DNA of 64,000 bases from Qipengyuania gaetbuli (GCF_020524765.1 NZ_JAIVLR010000001.1:1178001-1242000), one strand, 5' to 3'; positions 38,475 to 46,680 are shown, numbered from the stretch's first letter. The notes: generated by a model not told the origin, from the letters alone. A program made the numbers and translations.

Positions 38475-39812
38475 ATGGCCACCGCTGCAATAGCCCGCCC
38501 CGAAGTGCGCTCGAGCCCCACGGCCTACGAGGCGCTGAAGAAGCATTTCGAGGAACATCCCGAGGAGCGCTTCGAGCATCCGCACAAGTGGGACGTGAGC
38601 CGCAGCGATATCTACGCCGAGAACACCTGGCATCCGATCTTCCGCGAAATGCGCGCGGCAGGTCCGCTCCATTACATTCCCGAAAGCCCCTTCGGCCCCT
38701 ATTGGGCCGTGGTCAGCCACAAGGCCATCCAGCATATCGAGGCGCTGCCCGATGTCTTCTCGTCCAGCTGGGAGCATGGCGGGATCACGATTCTCAACCG
38801 GCTAACCGAGGAAGAGCTTGCCGAGGCCGGTGAGGACAGCCGCGAACTGCCGATGTTCATTGCCATGGACCGTCCACAGCACACCGGCCAGCGGCGCACG
38901 GTCGCGCCCAAGTTCACGCCCAGCGGCATGGCCGAGATGGAAGGCGAGATCCGCCAGCGCACCGGCGAACTGCTCGCTTCGCTCCCGCGCGGCGAAGTGT
39001 TCGACTGGGTCGACAAGGTCTCTATCGAACTCACCACCGGCATGCTGGCCATCCTGTTCGGTTTCCCGTGGGAAGACCGCCGCCTGCTGACCTTCTGGTC
39101 CGACTGGTCGGGCGACACCGAGCTCGCCTCGGTTCGCGCGCTCGACAAGGTGCGCTGGGAAATCCTCAAGGAGATGGGCGCCTATTTCCAGACGCTGTGG
39201 GTGGAACGCACCCACGACAAAGAACCGGGCGACGATCTCATCTCGATGATGATCCATTCCGAGGCGATGAACCAGATGCGCCCCGAGGAATTCATGGGCA
39301 ACCTCGTGCTGCTCATCGTGGGCGGCAACGACACCACGCGCAATTCCATGAGCGGGATCATCTACCAGCTCGACAAGAACCCCGACCAGCGCAAGCTGTT
39401 CGAACAGCAGCCGGAACTCATTCCCAATGCAGTGCAGGAAATCCTGCGCATGCAGACCCCGCTCGCCCATATGCGCCGGACCTGCACCGAAGATACCGAG
39501 GTCTTCGGCCAGACCATCAAGAAGGGCGACAAGGTCGTGCTGTGGTACCTGTCGGCAAACCGCGACGAGGAAGTGTTCGACAACCCGGACAAGCTCGACA
39601 TCACGCGCGAGAATGCCCGCCGCCACATCGCCTTCGGCTACGGCATCCACCGCTGCGTCGGCGCCCGCCTCGCCGAACTGCAGCTGCGCGTGCTGCTGGA
39701 GGAACTGCACAAGCGCCGGATGCGTGTGCATCTGGCGGGCGACATCGAACGCGTCCGCGCTAACTTCGTCCACGGCTTCCGCAAGCTCGAGGTCGAGATC
39801 ACAGAGTTCTGA
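38475..39812 (+). CDS. Cytochrome P450 of the CYP153 (alkane hydroxylase) type
   Basis: A 445-aa soluble P450. The I-helix reads LLIVGGNDTTRNSMSG (GGNDTT at 283-288), ExxR is Glu322-Arg325, and the heme loop FGYGIHRCVGARLAELQLRVLLEE holds Cys394. The asparagine in GGNDTT, HRCVGARLAELQLR and the N-terminal layout are hallmarks of CYP153, which hydroxylates medium-chain alkanes and fatty acids at the terminal carbon. AAGGAGAGAG precedes the start at 38475. A palindromic operator lies upstream. Ferredoxin and reductase are not adjacent; the reductase at 33800 is a candidate partner. Confidence 0.92.
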   Translation: MATAAIARPEVRSSPTAYEALKKHFEEHPEERFEHPHKWDVSRSDIYAENTWHPIFREMRAAGPLHYIPESPFGPYWAVVSHKAIQHIEALPDVFSSSWEHGGITILNRLTEEELAEAGEDSRELPMFIAMDRPQHTGQRRTVAPKFTPSGMAEMEGEIRQRTGELLASLPRGEVFDWVDKVSIELTTGMLAILFGFPWEDRRLLTFWSDWSGDTELASVRALDKVRWEILKEMGAYFQTLWVERTHDKEPGDDLISMMIHSEAMNQMRPEEFMGNLVLLIVGGNDTTRNSMSGIIYQLDKNPDQRKLFEQQPELIPNAVQEILRMQTPLAHMRRTCTEDTEVFGQTIKKGDKVVLWYLSANRDEEVFDNPDKLDITRENARRHIAFGYGIHRCVGARLAELQLRVLLEELHKRRMRVHLAGDIERVRANFVHGFRKLEVEITEF

Positions 39813-39857
39813 TTCCCAGGGATCAAGTGAAACCTTTCGCTTTGCACGGACGTACCT

Positions 39858-40370
39858 ATGGGTATGGATCGCTCTCGCGAACACGACATTTCACGCCGCA
39901 ACCTCCTTGCGGGGCTCGCCCTCGGGGCGTCGCTTCCGATCATTACAGCCTGCGGCGCCTCTCCAGCCGAAGCGAAGAACTTCCCCATCGCGCTCACCGA
40001 GGCGCAATGGCGCGGCAAGCTGACGAAGAGCGAATTCTACATCCTGCGCGAGGCCGGAACCGAGCGCCCCTATTCCTCGCCCCTCAACAAGGAGAAGCGC
40101 GCAGGGACGTACGTCTGCGCGGGCTGCGGGAATGCGATCTACAGTTCGAAGGCCAAGTATGATTCGGGGACCGGCTGGCCGAGCTTCTACGCCGCCATAG
40201 ACCGCGGTGCGGTGGGTACCAGCACGGATTACAAGATCGGCTATCCCCGTACCGAAGTGCACTGCGCGGATTGCGGCGGACACCTCGGGCACATCTTCAA
40301 CGATGGTCCGCAGCCCACCGGCAAGCGGCATTGTATCAACGGTCTGGCGCTGGACTTCCGTCCGGCCTGA
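39858..40370 (+). CDS. msrB: Peptide-methionine (R)-S-oxide reductase MsrB, exported (Tat/lipoprotein signal)
   Basis: Reduces methionine-R-sulfoxide in proteins. The 170-aa protein has a twin-arginine signal (ISRRNLLAGLALGASLPIITAC, arginines 13-14) with a lipobox-like ITAC (Cys32), so it should act in the periplasm, possibly lipid-anchored. The catalytic domain has zinc cysteines 87/90 and 136/139 (CAGCG, CADCGG) and catalytic Cys159 in KRHCINGLALDF. Its 3' end overlaps the convergent membrane glycosyltransferase gene by 35 bp. Confidence 0.93.
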   Translation: MGMDRSREHDISRRNLLAGLALGASLPIITACGASPAEAKNFPIALTEAQWRGKLTKSEFYILREAGTERPYSSPLNKEKRAGTYVCAGCGNAIYSSKAKYDSGTGWPSFYAAIDRGAVGTSTDYKIGYPRTEVHCADCGGHLGHIFNDGPQPTGKRHCINGLALDFRPA

Positions 40371-42147
40371 CGCGCCAGACTTTCAGCTTGCCCGTCCCGA
40401 GGTCCACTTCCTCCAGCCATGCAGGCGGGGCACCCATAGTCAGACGCGCAACCAGGCTTTCGCTCGTACCCGCCTGAAGCCAGCGATAGGTTTCCGGCAT
40501 TTCCGGGCACAGGACGACGTAACGTGCGCCGCTCTGCCGCACCAGCGCCTCGGCCCCGTCGATCGGCAGGACGAAAGCGCTCAGCACTTCTCGCATCGCC
40601 TCGTTGGCCCGGTGATGGCCGGTGGCGGCGACCGAATGACGAGTGTTAACTAGGATTGCCGGACCGACATCGAATTGCGCGAAGAGGATCGAGGGAGGCA
40701 GGCCCTCGAGGCCGGGCGCGGCGGTGGAATAATTGCAGCTGTCGGCTGCAAGACCGGCAGTCTCCTCAACGGGTGCCTCGGCGCCCGGGAGGAGCGATTG
40801 CACTTGATTGGCGATACCTGCGGCCATAGCCCCGGGCATCAGGACCAGTAAAATCCCTGCGAAAGCGCCCACCCGGCGAATGGTGGTTTCTCCCTGCCTG
40901 AAGCGCTCGAACAGGTGGGCCGCCGCCCAGCCCAAGGGCACGGCAGCAACCACTCCGGCGAAGGAGAAAGACCGGTTCGTGGCCAGACCGGCCGCGATCG
41001 CCATGACCAGCAGGAGCGCGTATTCGACCCACCAATGCCGCAGCCATTCTCGGCTTCTAAGGCACAACGCGATCGTCGCTCCCAAGGCGACAAGGGCCTG
41101 CGCGAGACGGGCGAGAATTTCGTCCGGCTCGATGCGCCAGATCGGCATCCCTTCCCTGACGCTGCTGTACCAGACCTCGTGGACCATCGGGTCCAGCACT
41201 CCGAAGGGCGCTGCAAGGCATTGAGCTCCGGTGAATGCGATGACTGTCACACCAAGGCTGGCAAGACCCGCGAAGAGAGCGACGAGCACAAACATCGGCA
41301 TCGGCCCCATACGCGCGATGGCATTGGTCCCCAGCGCGCAGGTCGCGAAGAACGCGATGTGCGGTAACGAAACGGCATCGCAATAAACGAGACCGGCGAT
41401 CGAGGGCCCATGTCCCAAGACGAACAGGAGGACGAGGGCCGCAGCCAAGGCGTTCATGTAGGCGACCAGCCAGGGGCTCTTGCGCGAGGCGCTTGCCCAG
41501 CGAAGCCCCAGTACGGCGCCAAAGGCACCCGCCATCGGCAGGAGTTCCAGCGAGATCGTCACCCCGACGGCCATAGCCAGGCCGGCCACGGCCCCACCCC
41601 TGTGAGACTGACGCCACGAAATCGCCCAGAGCGCGATCGCGACCAGGAGTATCTGCCAGCCGTGATGATCAATCCTTAGCGGCTGTAACTGGGACAGGAG
41701 ACCTGGCCAGAAAATCGCCGCGAGGCATGCCATGAGCGCGGCTTTCCTGTCGAAGAGACGCCAGGCAAGACGCGCCACGACCTGCAGCAGCGCAAACAGG
41801 ATGAGCAGCGGCACGGCGACAGCCGTTGCCAGTTCGGCATTCGCTTGCCCCATGAGCGGGGTCAGCAACAGTATCACTAGCGCGATTGGCACGTCCACGA
41901 GACGAGACCAGTGCATGAGCACGCCGTCGGGCGGATCGATGCGATACTGATGCAAATCCCACCAGCCCTGCCCGTCCAGAAGGTCGCGCACCTGGACCAG
42001 GCGCAAGACATCATCCGGACCTGGAAAATCCGACTTGCCTATGTTCGACCAGGAAAACACGACCAGCGCGGCCGACAGCATCGCCCACAAGAGAAGGACG
42101 GTCAGGGTCGGGCGCGCGTCCTCGCGCAGCCGGCGATCGATCGTCAC
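40336..42147 (-). CDS. Polytopic membrane protein, GT-C glycosyltransferase-like
   Basis: A 603-aa protein with about 11-13 hydrophobic segments and a soluble C-terminal domain of about 150 residues. After the first TM helix comes a periplasmic loop with DFPGPDDVLRLVQVRDLLDGQGWWDLHQYRI and MHWSRLVDVP, like the DxxxR/WYD-type first loop of GT-C enzymes (STT3, Pmt, ArnT relatives). It is expected to use polyprenyl-phosphate-linked sugar on the outer face of the inner membrane. GTG start at 42147 overlaps the GtrA stop. Family membership is by loop and topology, so it is tentative. Confidence 0.65.
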   Translation of the reverse strand: MTIDRRLREDARPTLTVLLLWAMLSAALVVFSWSNIGKSDFPGPDDVLRLVQVRDLLDGQGWWDLHQYRIDPPDGVLMHWSRLVDVPIALVILLLTPLMGQANAELATAVAVPLLILFALLQVVARLAWRLFDRKAALMACLAAIFWPGLLSQLQPLRIDHHGWQILLVAIALWAISWRQSHRGGAVAGLAMAVGVTISLELLPMAGAFGAVLGLRWASASRKSPWLVAYMNALAAALVLLFVLGHGPSIAGLVYCDAVSLPHIAFFATCALGTNAIARMGPMPMFVLVALFAGLASLGVTVIAFTGAQCLAAPFGVLDPMVHEVWYSSVREGMPIWRIEPDEILARLAQALVALGATIALCLRSREWLRHWWVEYALLLVMAIAAGLATNRSFSFAGVVAAVPLGWAAAHLFERFRQGETTIRRVGAFAGILLVLMPGAMAAGIANQVQSLLPGAEAPVEETAGLAADSCNYSTAAPGLEGLPPSILFAQFDVGPAILVNTRHSVAATGHHRANEAMREVLSAFVLPIDGAEALVRQSGARYVVLCPEMPETYRWLQAGTSESLVARLTMGAPPAWLEEVDLGTGKLKVWRVRPDGSPAPDR

Positions 42148-42617
42148 GGCCAGCCCGCCGGTGCGAAGACCACCATCTTGCGCAGCATATAGGTGACGGT
42201 GAAGCTCGCGATCACTGCGGCCAGCTTTGCCGCCCTCGGGTCGAAGCCGAGATATTCGCCCAGCGCGACGATACCCGTCGTCAACGCGAGTCCGACCAGG
42301 GCCGAGCCGATAAAAAGCAGCTTCTGCCGTCCGCGCCCTGCACCCTTCGAAGCCACGCCGTCCTGGAAGACCGCGCGACTGGACAATATCCAATGCACTA
42401 CAATCCCGGCCGAATAGCCTGCCGCTGCCGACAGCGGAGCGGTCAGGCCCATGGCGAGAAGCGCGAGGAAACTGCCCATGTCGACTGCAAGCGCACCGAC
42501 ACTCGCCAACACATAGCGAACCAAGCGCACGTCGCGCAGCCGGATCAAAGCTTGGATCAAGGCCCTCTCCCGGGTTCCATCAGGCGCACAGGCGCCCGTC
42601 GCCCATGTGCCCATCAT
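42144..42617 (-). CDS. GtrA family membrane protein (copy 1)
   Basis: A 157-aa protein with four hydrophobic segments in the GtrA pattern: RYVLASVGALAVDMGSFLALLAMG, AAGYSAGIVVHWILSSRAVF, LLFIGSALVGLALTTGIVAL and AVIASFTVTYMLRKMVVF. GtrA proteins are thought to help move polyprenyl-linked sugars across the inner membrane. It is encoded between a second GtrA and the GT-C-like protein, with a 4-bp overlap to the latter. Confidence 0.88.
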   Translation of the reverse strand: MMGTWATGACAPDGTRERALIQALIRLRDVRLVRYVLASVGALAVDMGSFLALLAMGLTAPLSAAAGYSAGIVVHWILSSRAVFQDGVASKGAGRGRQKLLFIGSALVGLALTTGIVALGEYLGFDPRAAKLAAVIASFTVTYMLRKMVVFAPAGWP

Positions 42618-42679
42618 GCCAAGACATGATAAACAAAGCGCAAATCACGGCAAGCCTGCAGGCCGCGAAAGGTGCCCCG

Positions 42680-43093
42680 TCATCGCTGCCGGAAGACCCA
42701 CAGCAGGCGGATCAGGAATACGCAGACGAAGCTGCCGGCCATCGCCACGAGCTTGCCGAGACGAGGGTCCCTGCCGGCGTCTTCGAACAGCCCGACAGCA
42801 CCGGCGGTTATCGCCAGGCCCGCGAGCGCGGAAGCGGCAAACAGGACCTGCTGCCCGCCACGCTCCCAGCAGGCCCCGGCCAGTCGATCCGGAAAAACGA
42901 ACCGGCTCGAGATGAACCAGTGCAGAACCATGCCCAGCACATAGCTGGCGACAGCCGCCACGACTGGCGCCACCACCCCCGCCGCGAAGAGTGCAAGGAA
43001 TGTCCCGAAATCGACCAAGGTGCCCGCCGTGCTCGCCACCATGTAGCGGGCCAGCCGCCAGCGCATCAGCGCGCGGACATATTTGGCCGCCAC
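42680..43093 (-). CDS. GtrA family membrane protein (copy 2)
   Basis: A 137-aa GtrA protein (RYMVASTAGTLVDFGTFLALFAAG, SYVLGMVLHWFISSRFVF, LFAASALAGLAITAGAVGLF, GSFVCVFLIRLLWVFRQR). It aligns over its length with the neighbouring GtrA at 42144-42617 but is clearly divergent, so this is an old tandem duplication. It is 4 bp downstream of the FAD enzyme stop, so one transcript is likely. It could form a hetero-oligomer with copy 1 or serve a second sugar. Confidence 0.88.
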   Translation of the reverse strand: MAAKYVRALMRWRLARYMVASTAGTLVDFGTFLALFAAGVVAPVVAAVASYVLGMVLHWFISSRFVFPDRLAGACWERGGQQVLFAASALAGLAITAGAVGLFEDAGRDPRLGKLVAMAGSFVCVFLIRLLWVFRQR

Positions 43094-43097
43094 GGCC

Positions 43098-44660
43098 TCA
43101 GGCAGACTTGCGGACGCGCTCCGGCACGTCGCGCAAGGACGAAAGGGCGGCTGCCTGGTCGTTGCTCAACTTGCGATTCGGCAGGCCGGATTCGGCCCCC
43201 TCGTCGCCTGACTCGTGATATTCTGCGTCCTCGTTGACACACCATGTGTCGTAGAGGCGCCGACCCGCGAGGATGTTCTCGACCGTGAGCATGGCCGTCA
43301 TCATGGCGTGGTCCTGGTTGTTGTAGCGATGCATCCCGTTCCGCCCCACGAGGTGGAGCGTGGGGTGCTTGGCTTCCAGTTCGCGGCGCATGGCATCCAC
43401 ATTGGCAGCATAATCCTCGTCATAGACAGGATAGGCCTTTTCCTGGCGCACGACCGCGCCGCTCTTGACCTTGCGACGATCGACGAGACCGAGGATTTCC
43501 ATTTCGTCGGTGGCCAGCGAGACGAGGTCGTCGTCGTCCATGGACCACAGGCCGTCGCCTTCGAAGCAAAAATATTCCAGGCCCACGCAGGCCATGTCGG
43601 GATCGGGGATCATTTCCGGAGACCAGCTACGGAAGTTCTGCACGCGGCCGACCTTCACCTTGCTGTCGTGGATGTAGATCCAGTTGTCCGGGAACAGGTC
43701 CTCGCCTTCGACCATCAGCGCCACGGTGAGGAAGTCGCGATATTTGAGGTCGTTCGCCTGGACCGTACTTTCGGGCAGCGGGTGCAGGCGCTTGGCAAGC
43801 TCGCGCATGGGCGCCGAGCTGATCGCATGGTCTGCCTCAATCACGATCTCGCATTCAGCCCCGCTTGCGCTGAGGCGCCAGCCGCCCTTGCCATCGCTGG
43901 CAAGCTGGCCAAGTGCATGGCCCATCAGCACCTGCCCGCGTCCACTGGCCAGAACCTTGTCGCGAGCGGCATCCCACATCATGCCCGGACCGAGCCGCGG
44001 GTAGCGGAAGGTCTCGAGCAGGGTCTTGGTAGCCATGCCGTCATTGGGTTTCTTGTTGAGACCGAGGCTGCGCTTCAACCCGTCCACCACCGCACTCCAG
44101 AGCGACAGGCCCTTGATGCGCTGCGCCGCCCAGTCTGCGCTCATCTCGTCGCAGGGCATGCCCCACACCTTCTCGGTGTAGGTCTTGAAGAAGATTGAAT
44201 AGAGTTTCTGACCGAATTGGTTGGTGGTCCAGTCTTCGAAGCTCTTCACTTCGGAAATCGGGAACAGCTTGTAGCGCAGGTAGCTCGCCATGCAGACGGT
44301 CGAGCGCAGGATGCCGAGGTTCCACAGCGCCTCAAAGGCGCGCAGCGGGTAGCTGTAGAACTTGCCCTCGTAATAGATGCGGCTCATGCGGGGGCGCTGG
44401 ATGAAATCCTCTTCTCCGAGAATCTCGTTCCACATGTCGACGACTTGCGCACTCTTCGAAAAGAAGCGATGCCCGCCGATGTCGAAGCGATAACCCTCAT
44501 GCTCGACGGTTCGACTGATCCCGCCGACGTAGACTGGGTCTTTTTCGATAACGACGACGCTTTTGCCCTGCTTTGTCAGCAAGTAAGCCGCTGTAAGGCC
44601 TGCCGGTCCCGCTCCGATAATGGCGACGTCGACCTTCAGCGCGTTGACACTCGTATTCAT
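43098..44660 (-). CDS. FAD-dependent oxidoreductase of the UDP-galactopyranose mutase/protoporphyrinogen-oxidase-like fold, GtrA-linked
   Basis: A 520-aa flavoprotein. The FAD Rossmann motif is VAIIGAGPAGLTAAYLL (GxGxxG at 16-21), followed by VIEKDPVYVGGISRTVEHEGYRFDIGGHRFF, the layout seen in amino-oxidase/UGM-like enzymes. The C-terminus has HLVGRNGMHRYNNQDHAMMTAM, consistent with FAD binding. Its neighbours (two GtrA and a GT-C-like protein) point to modification or ring contraction of a sugar for envelope glycosylation, but this is inference. Start at 44660 has GGGGG at good spacing. A CtrA-like box lies about 45-60 bp upstream. Confidence 0.8.
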   Translation of the reverse strand: MNTSVNALKVDVAIIGAGPAGLTAAYLLTKQGKSVVVIEKDPVYVGGISRTVEHEGYRFDIGGHRFFSKSAQVVDMWNEILGEEDFIQRPRMSRIYYEGKFYSYPLRAFEALWNLGILRSTVCMASYLRYKLFPISEVKSFEDWTTNQFGQKLYSIFFKTYTEKVWGMPCDEMSADWAAQRIKGLSLWSAVVDGLKRSLGLNKKPNDGMATKTLLETFRYPRLGPGMMWDAARDKVLASGRGQVLMGHALGQLASDGKGGWRLSASGAECEIVIEADHAISSAPMRELAKRLHPLPESTVQANDLKYRDFLTVALMVEGEDLFPDNWIYIHDSKVKVGRVQNFRSWSPEMIPDPDMACVGLEYFCFEGDGLWSMDDDDLVSLATDEMEILGLVDRRKVKSGAVVRQEKAYPVYDEDYAANVDAMRRELEAKHPTLHLVGRNGMHRYNNQDHAMMTAMLTVENILAGRRLYDTWCVNEDAEYHESGDEGAESGLPNRKLSNDQAAALSSLRDVPERVRKSA

Positions 44661-44702
44661 TGGAACCCCCGGCATCTTCTTTGCCAGAAGTGAACGAAAA
44701 CG

Positions 44703-44718
44703 GTTAGCGTAAAGTTAA
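44703..44718 (-). promoter_or_regulatory. CtrA-box-like sequence upstream of the FAD/GtrA operon
   Basis: On the minus strand the sequence reads TTAACTTTACGCTAAC: TTAA, 7 bases, CTAAC, one mismatch from the CtrA box TTAA-N7-TTAAC. It lies 43-58 bp before the FAD enzyme start. Match by eye only. Confidence 0.35.
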
Positions 44719-44749
44719 TTCACCGGCGGCGAGCCGTATTTATCGAGCC

Positions 44750-45379
44750 CTACCCGCGGTCGAGCATCATAGGGCACTGCACGGCCGCCGCCATGATGGC
44801 GAATTCGCGCAAAGAGAAGGTGTTCTCGAACACGAGGCCGTAATTGCAGTCCCGGCGCCAGCGCACCTTGGCGCGGGTGTCGTTGAACCCTTCGCCCTCG
44901 ACCTTGAGGATCTGGTCGATCGCGAACACGGCGTCGCATTCGACGCGCGCGCCCTGCTGCGAGATGTTGAGCGTCACCGCTTCAGCCGACTGCGTCAGCG
45001 AGGACAGCTTGAGCGGTATGGCGATGTTGAGGCGCAACTGGCGCTTGGGGTAATTCCACGTCTCGTGGACCAGCCGTTCGACCACCACGGGCGTCTTGAA
45101 GCGGTAGCTACCCTCGGTCCCGTTGGCGCGCACCTGCACGATTTCGTAGCTTTCGCCGTTCTGCAACTCGAGCGCCAGCGTGGGGTCGGTCGGCAGGGCA
45201 TGGAAGGCGCGGATCGAGATGCCAGTCGAGGACACGTCGCGCACGACGCAGAGGAATTCCCCCTGTCCGCAGACGAGCTTGGCGGACCGGATCAGCGATG
45301 TGTAGCGCGGCGCACCGCGCTGTTCGCTGTCGACATAGGTCAGGTTGTTGTCGCTGCCGATTGCGGCCGAATAGTCCAT
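44750..45379 (-). CDS. PilZ domain protein
   Basis: A 209-aa protein with two PilZ-like beta-barrel parts. The first (RGAPRYTSLIRSAKLVCGQGEFLCVVRDVSSTGISIRAF) and second (RQLRLNIAIPLKLSSLTQSAEAVTLNISQQGARVEC) both show the D/N-x-S-x-x-G segment; the RxxxR c-di-GMP motif is partial (RGAPR and RQLRLN). It may bind c-di-GMP or be a degenerate effector; the sequence alone does not decide. ATG at 45379 is preferred over a TTG six codons upstream. Same strand as the GtrA operon, 90 bp apart, with its own stop before a CtrA-like box. Confidence 0.82.
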   Translation of the reverse strand: MDYSAAIGSDNNLTYVDSEQRGAPRYTSLIRSAKLVCGQGEFLCVVRDVSSTGISIRAFHALPTDPTLALELQNGESYEIVQVRANGTEGSYRFKTPVVVERLVHETWNYPKRQLRLNIAIPLKLSSLTQSAEAVTLNISQQGARVECDAVFAIDQILKVEGEGFNDTRAKVRWRRDCNYGLVFENTFSLREFAIMAAAVQCPMMLDRG

Positions 45380-45493
45380 GCGTTTCAAAACTCCCAAGAA
45401 CCCGGCGTTCCCCGTGCCGGTAAATGTCTTGGCCTTGCGCCCCTTTGAACGGCCCTATTAGCCGCCTAGGTATTAACACCGCGATAAAGGGCA

Positions 45494-45508
45494 TTGCCTC
45501 TCAGGCAA
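45494..45508 (-). terminator. Short hairpin downstream of tRNA-Leu
   Basis: TTGCCT (45494-45499) pairs with AGGCAA (45503-45508) around a 3-base loop, 33 bases past the tRNA 3' end on the minus strand. The following sequence (TGCCCTTTATC) has only a weak T-run. Possible tRNA transcript terminator. Confidence 0.35.
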
Positions 45509-45541
45509 CGCCGCGCGGCACAGACGTTCGGGAGTTGTTGG

Positions 45542-45623
45542 TGCGGGTGGTGGGACTCGAACCCACACGTCCAGAGGACAGGGGATTTTAAGTCCCCGGC
45601 GTCTACCATTCCGCCACACCCGC
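45542..45623 (-). tRNA. tRNA-Leu (anticodon UAA)
   Basis: On the minus strand the gene reads from GCGGGTG (acceptor 5' arm, 45617-45623) to CACCCGC (45543-45549) with discriminator A. The D-arm is TGGCGGAATGGTAGACGC, typical of tRNA-Leu. The anticodon stem-loop is GGGGA-CTTAAAA-TCCCC, giving anticodon UAA. A long class II variable arm follows, and the T-arm has GGTTCGAGTCCC. CCA is not encoded. Confidence 0.95.
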
Positions 45624-45686
45624 GCAGCAGAAGGGCGTGCTAGAGGGATGCGGGCCGCGCCGCAATCGCCAAGCAGCGTGAAGGGA

Positions 45687-45968
45687 CTATTGCTCGTTCA
45701 GGCGCTCGCGCATGTCCTTGCCCGGCTTGAAATAGGGCACGCGCTTGGCGGGCACCTCTACCGTTTCGCCGGTACGCGGATTGCGGCCCTGGCGCGCCTG
45801 GCGCTCGCGGGTCGAAAAGGCTCCGAAGCCGCGCAGTTCGATGCGGCCGCCTTCGGCAAGGCGCTGGGCCAGTTCCTCGAAGAAGATATCGACGACCTGC
45901 TCGACCTCTTCCGGTCGCAGGTCGGGATTTTCTTCCGCAAGGGCTGCGAGCAATTCGGATCGAATCAT
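45687..45968 (-). CDS. ihfB: Integration host factor subunit beta
   Basis: DNA-bending nucleoid protein that pairs with IHF alpha. The 93-aa protein has the family core: [17 protein letters not shown], the helical [24 protein letters not shown] stretch, and the beta arm with TGRNPRTG-like [33 protein letters not shown]. The RNPRTG tip identifies it as HU/IHF, and the N-terminus and C-terminus fit IHF beta rather than HU. It sits 63 bp from tRNA-Leu. Confidence 0.95.
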   Translation of the reverse strand: MIRSELLAALAEENPDLRPEEVEQVVDIFFEELAQRLAEGGRIELRGFGAFSTRERQARQGRNPRTGETVEVPAKRVPYFKPGKDMRERLNEQ

Positions 45969-46128
45969 GTTCAGGCTCCCTCGAGCGTGCGCGCGGCGGC
46001 GCTTTCCCCTGTTGTTTTATGCGACCCCTGCCACACCAGACCCCCTGCGCAGCGGGAAAACCCTGCCAGAAGGACTCAGATATGGCAATTGTTAATACCC
46101 GCCCGAGGGTTAGGACGGCATTTCCGGA

Positions 46129-46470
46129 TCAGGTGCGCTCGATCAGCTCTTCCGGGGCAATGCCCAGCCGCTTCATCCGCCCGCGTATTTCCGGCCATTC
46201 CTGCTTGAGGAAGGTTTCGCGCTCCCGCTTGCGCAGCGTCTCGGCTGCGCCGCGCGCGACATACATGCCGACCCCGCGTTGCACTTCGACGAGGCCGTCC
46301 GCCTGGAATTGCTGGTAGGCCTTGGCCACCGTCAGCGGATTGGCGCCTTGTTCCGCAGCCAGCGCGCGCACGGAGGGAAGCATTTCTTCCTCGCGGTAGC
46401 GGCCGTCGATGATGGCTGCGGCGATCATGTCGCGCAGCTTGAGATAGACGGGCTTGCTCTGGTTGCTCAT
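46129..46470 (-). CDS. GntR family (YtrA subfamily) transcriptional regulator
   Basis: A 113-aa protein: an N-terminal winged helix-turn-helix (PVYLKLRDMIAAAIIDGRYREEEMLPSVRALAAEQGANPLTVAKAYQQFQADGLVEVQRGVGMYV) and only about 40 residues beyond, the short C-terminus that defines YtrA-type GntR proteins. YtrA regulators usually control neighbouring ABC transporters; none is adjacent here. Upstream, TATTAT on the minus strand is a likely -10, followed by AGTGC direct repeats within AGTGCATCAGTGCC (46491-46504 on the plus strand), a candidate autoregulatory site. Confidence 0.88.
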   Translation of the reverse strand: MSNQSKPVYLKLRDMIAAAIIDGRYREEEMLPSVRALAAEQGANPLTVAKAYQQFQADGLVEVQRGVGMYVARGAAETLRKRERETFLKQEWPEIRGRMKRLGIAPEELIERT

Positions 46471-46632
46471 GGCGGGTCCCCGGTTGTCGTATAGTGCATC
46501 AGTGCCATAATACAGCGCGGCGCGCAAGGTTCCCGAAACGCGGTTTCATTCATGCAGGCGCAAGCTGGTCGCGTTTGTAACTAAGGCTTCACATAGCCGC
46601 AGATGCCGCTAGGGTGCGCGCATCTTCGGGGA

Positions 46633-46651
46633 GGAGGCCTGTCCGGCCTCC
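46633..46651 (+). other. Hairpin in the 5' leader of the peptide transporter gene
   Basis: GGAGGCC (46633-46639) pairs with GGCCTCC (46645-46651) around loop TGTCC, ending 29 bp before the transporter ATG. It is not followed by T. It may fold the mRNA leader or hide a purine-rich site; no known riboswitch recognised. Confidence 0.4.
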
Positions 46652-46680
46652 GCGTATACTTACGAGAGGGCTTGCCAAAC

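Noticed and set aside
45542..45968. tRNA-Leu as an integration site of a genomic island
   Set aside because: tRNA genes are common targets, and ihfB is adjacent, but there is no integrase, no repeated tRNA 3' end, and no shift in base composition nearby.
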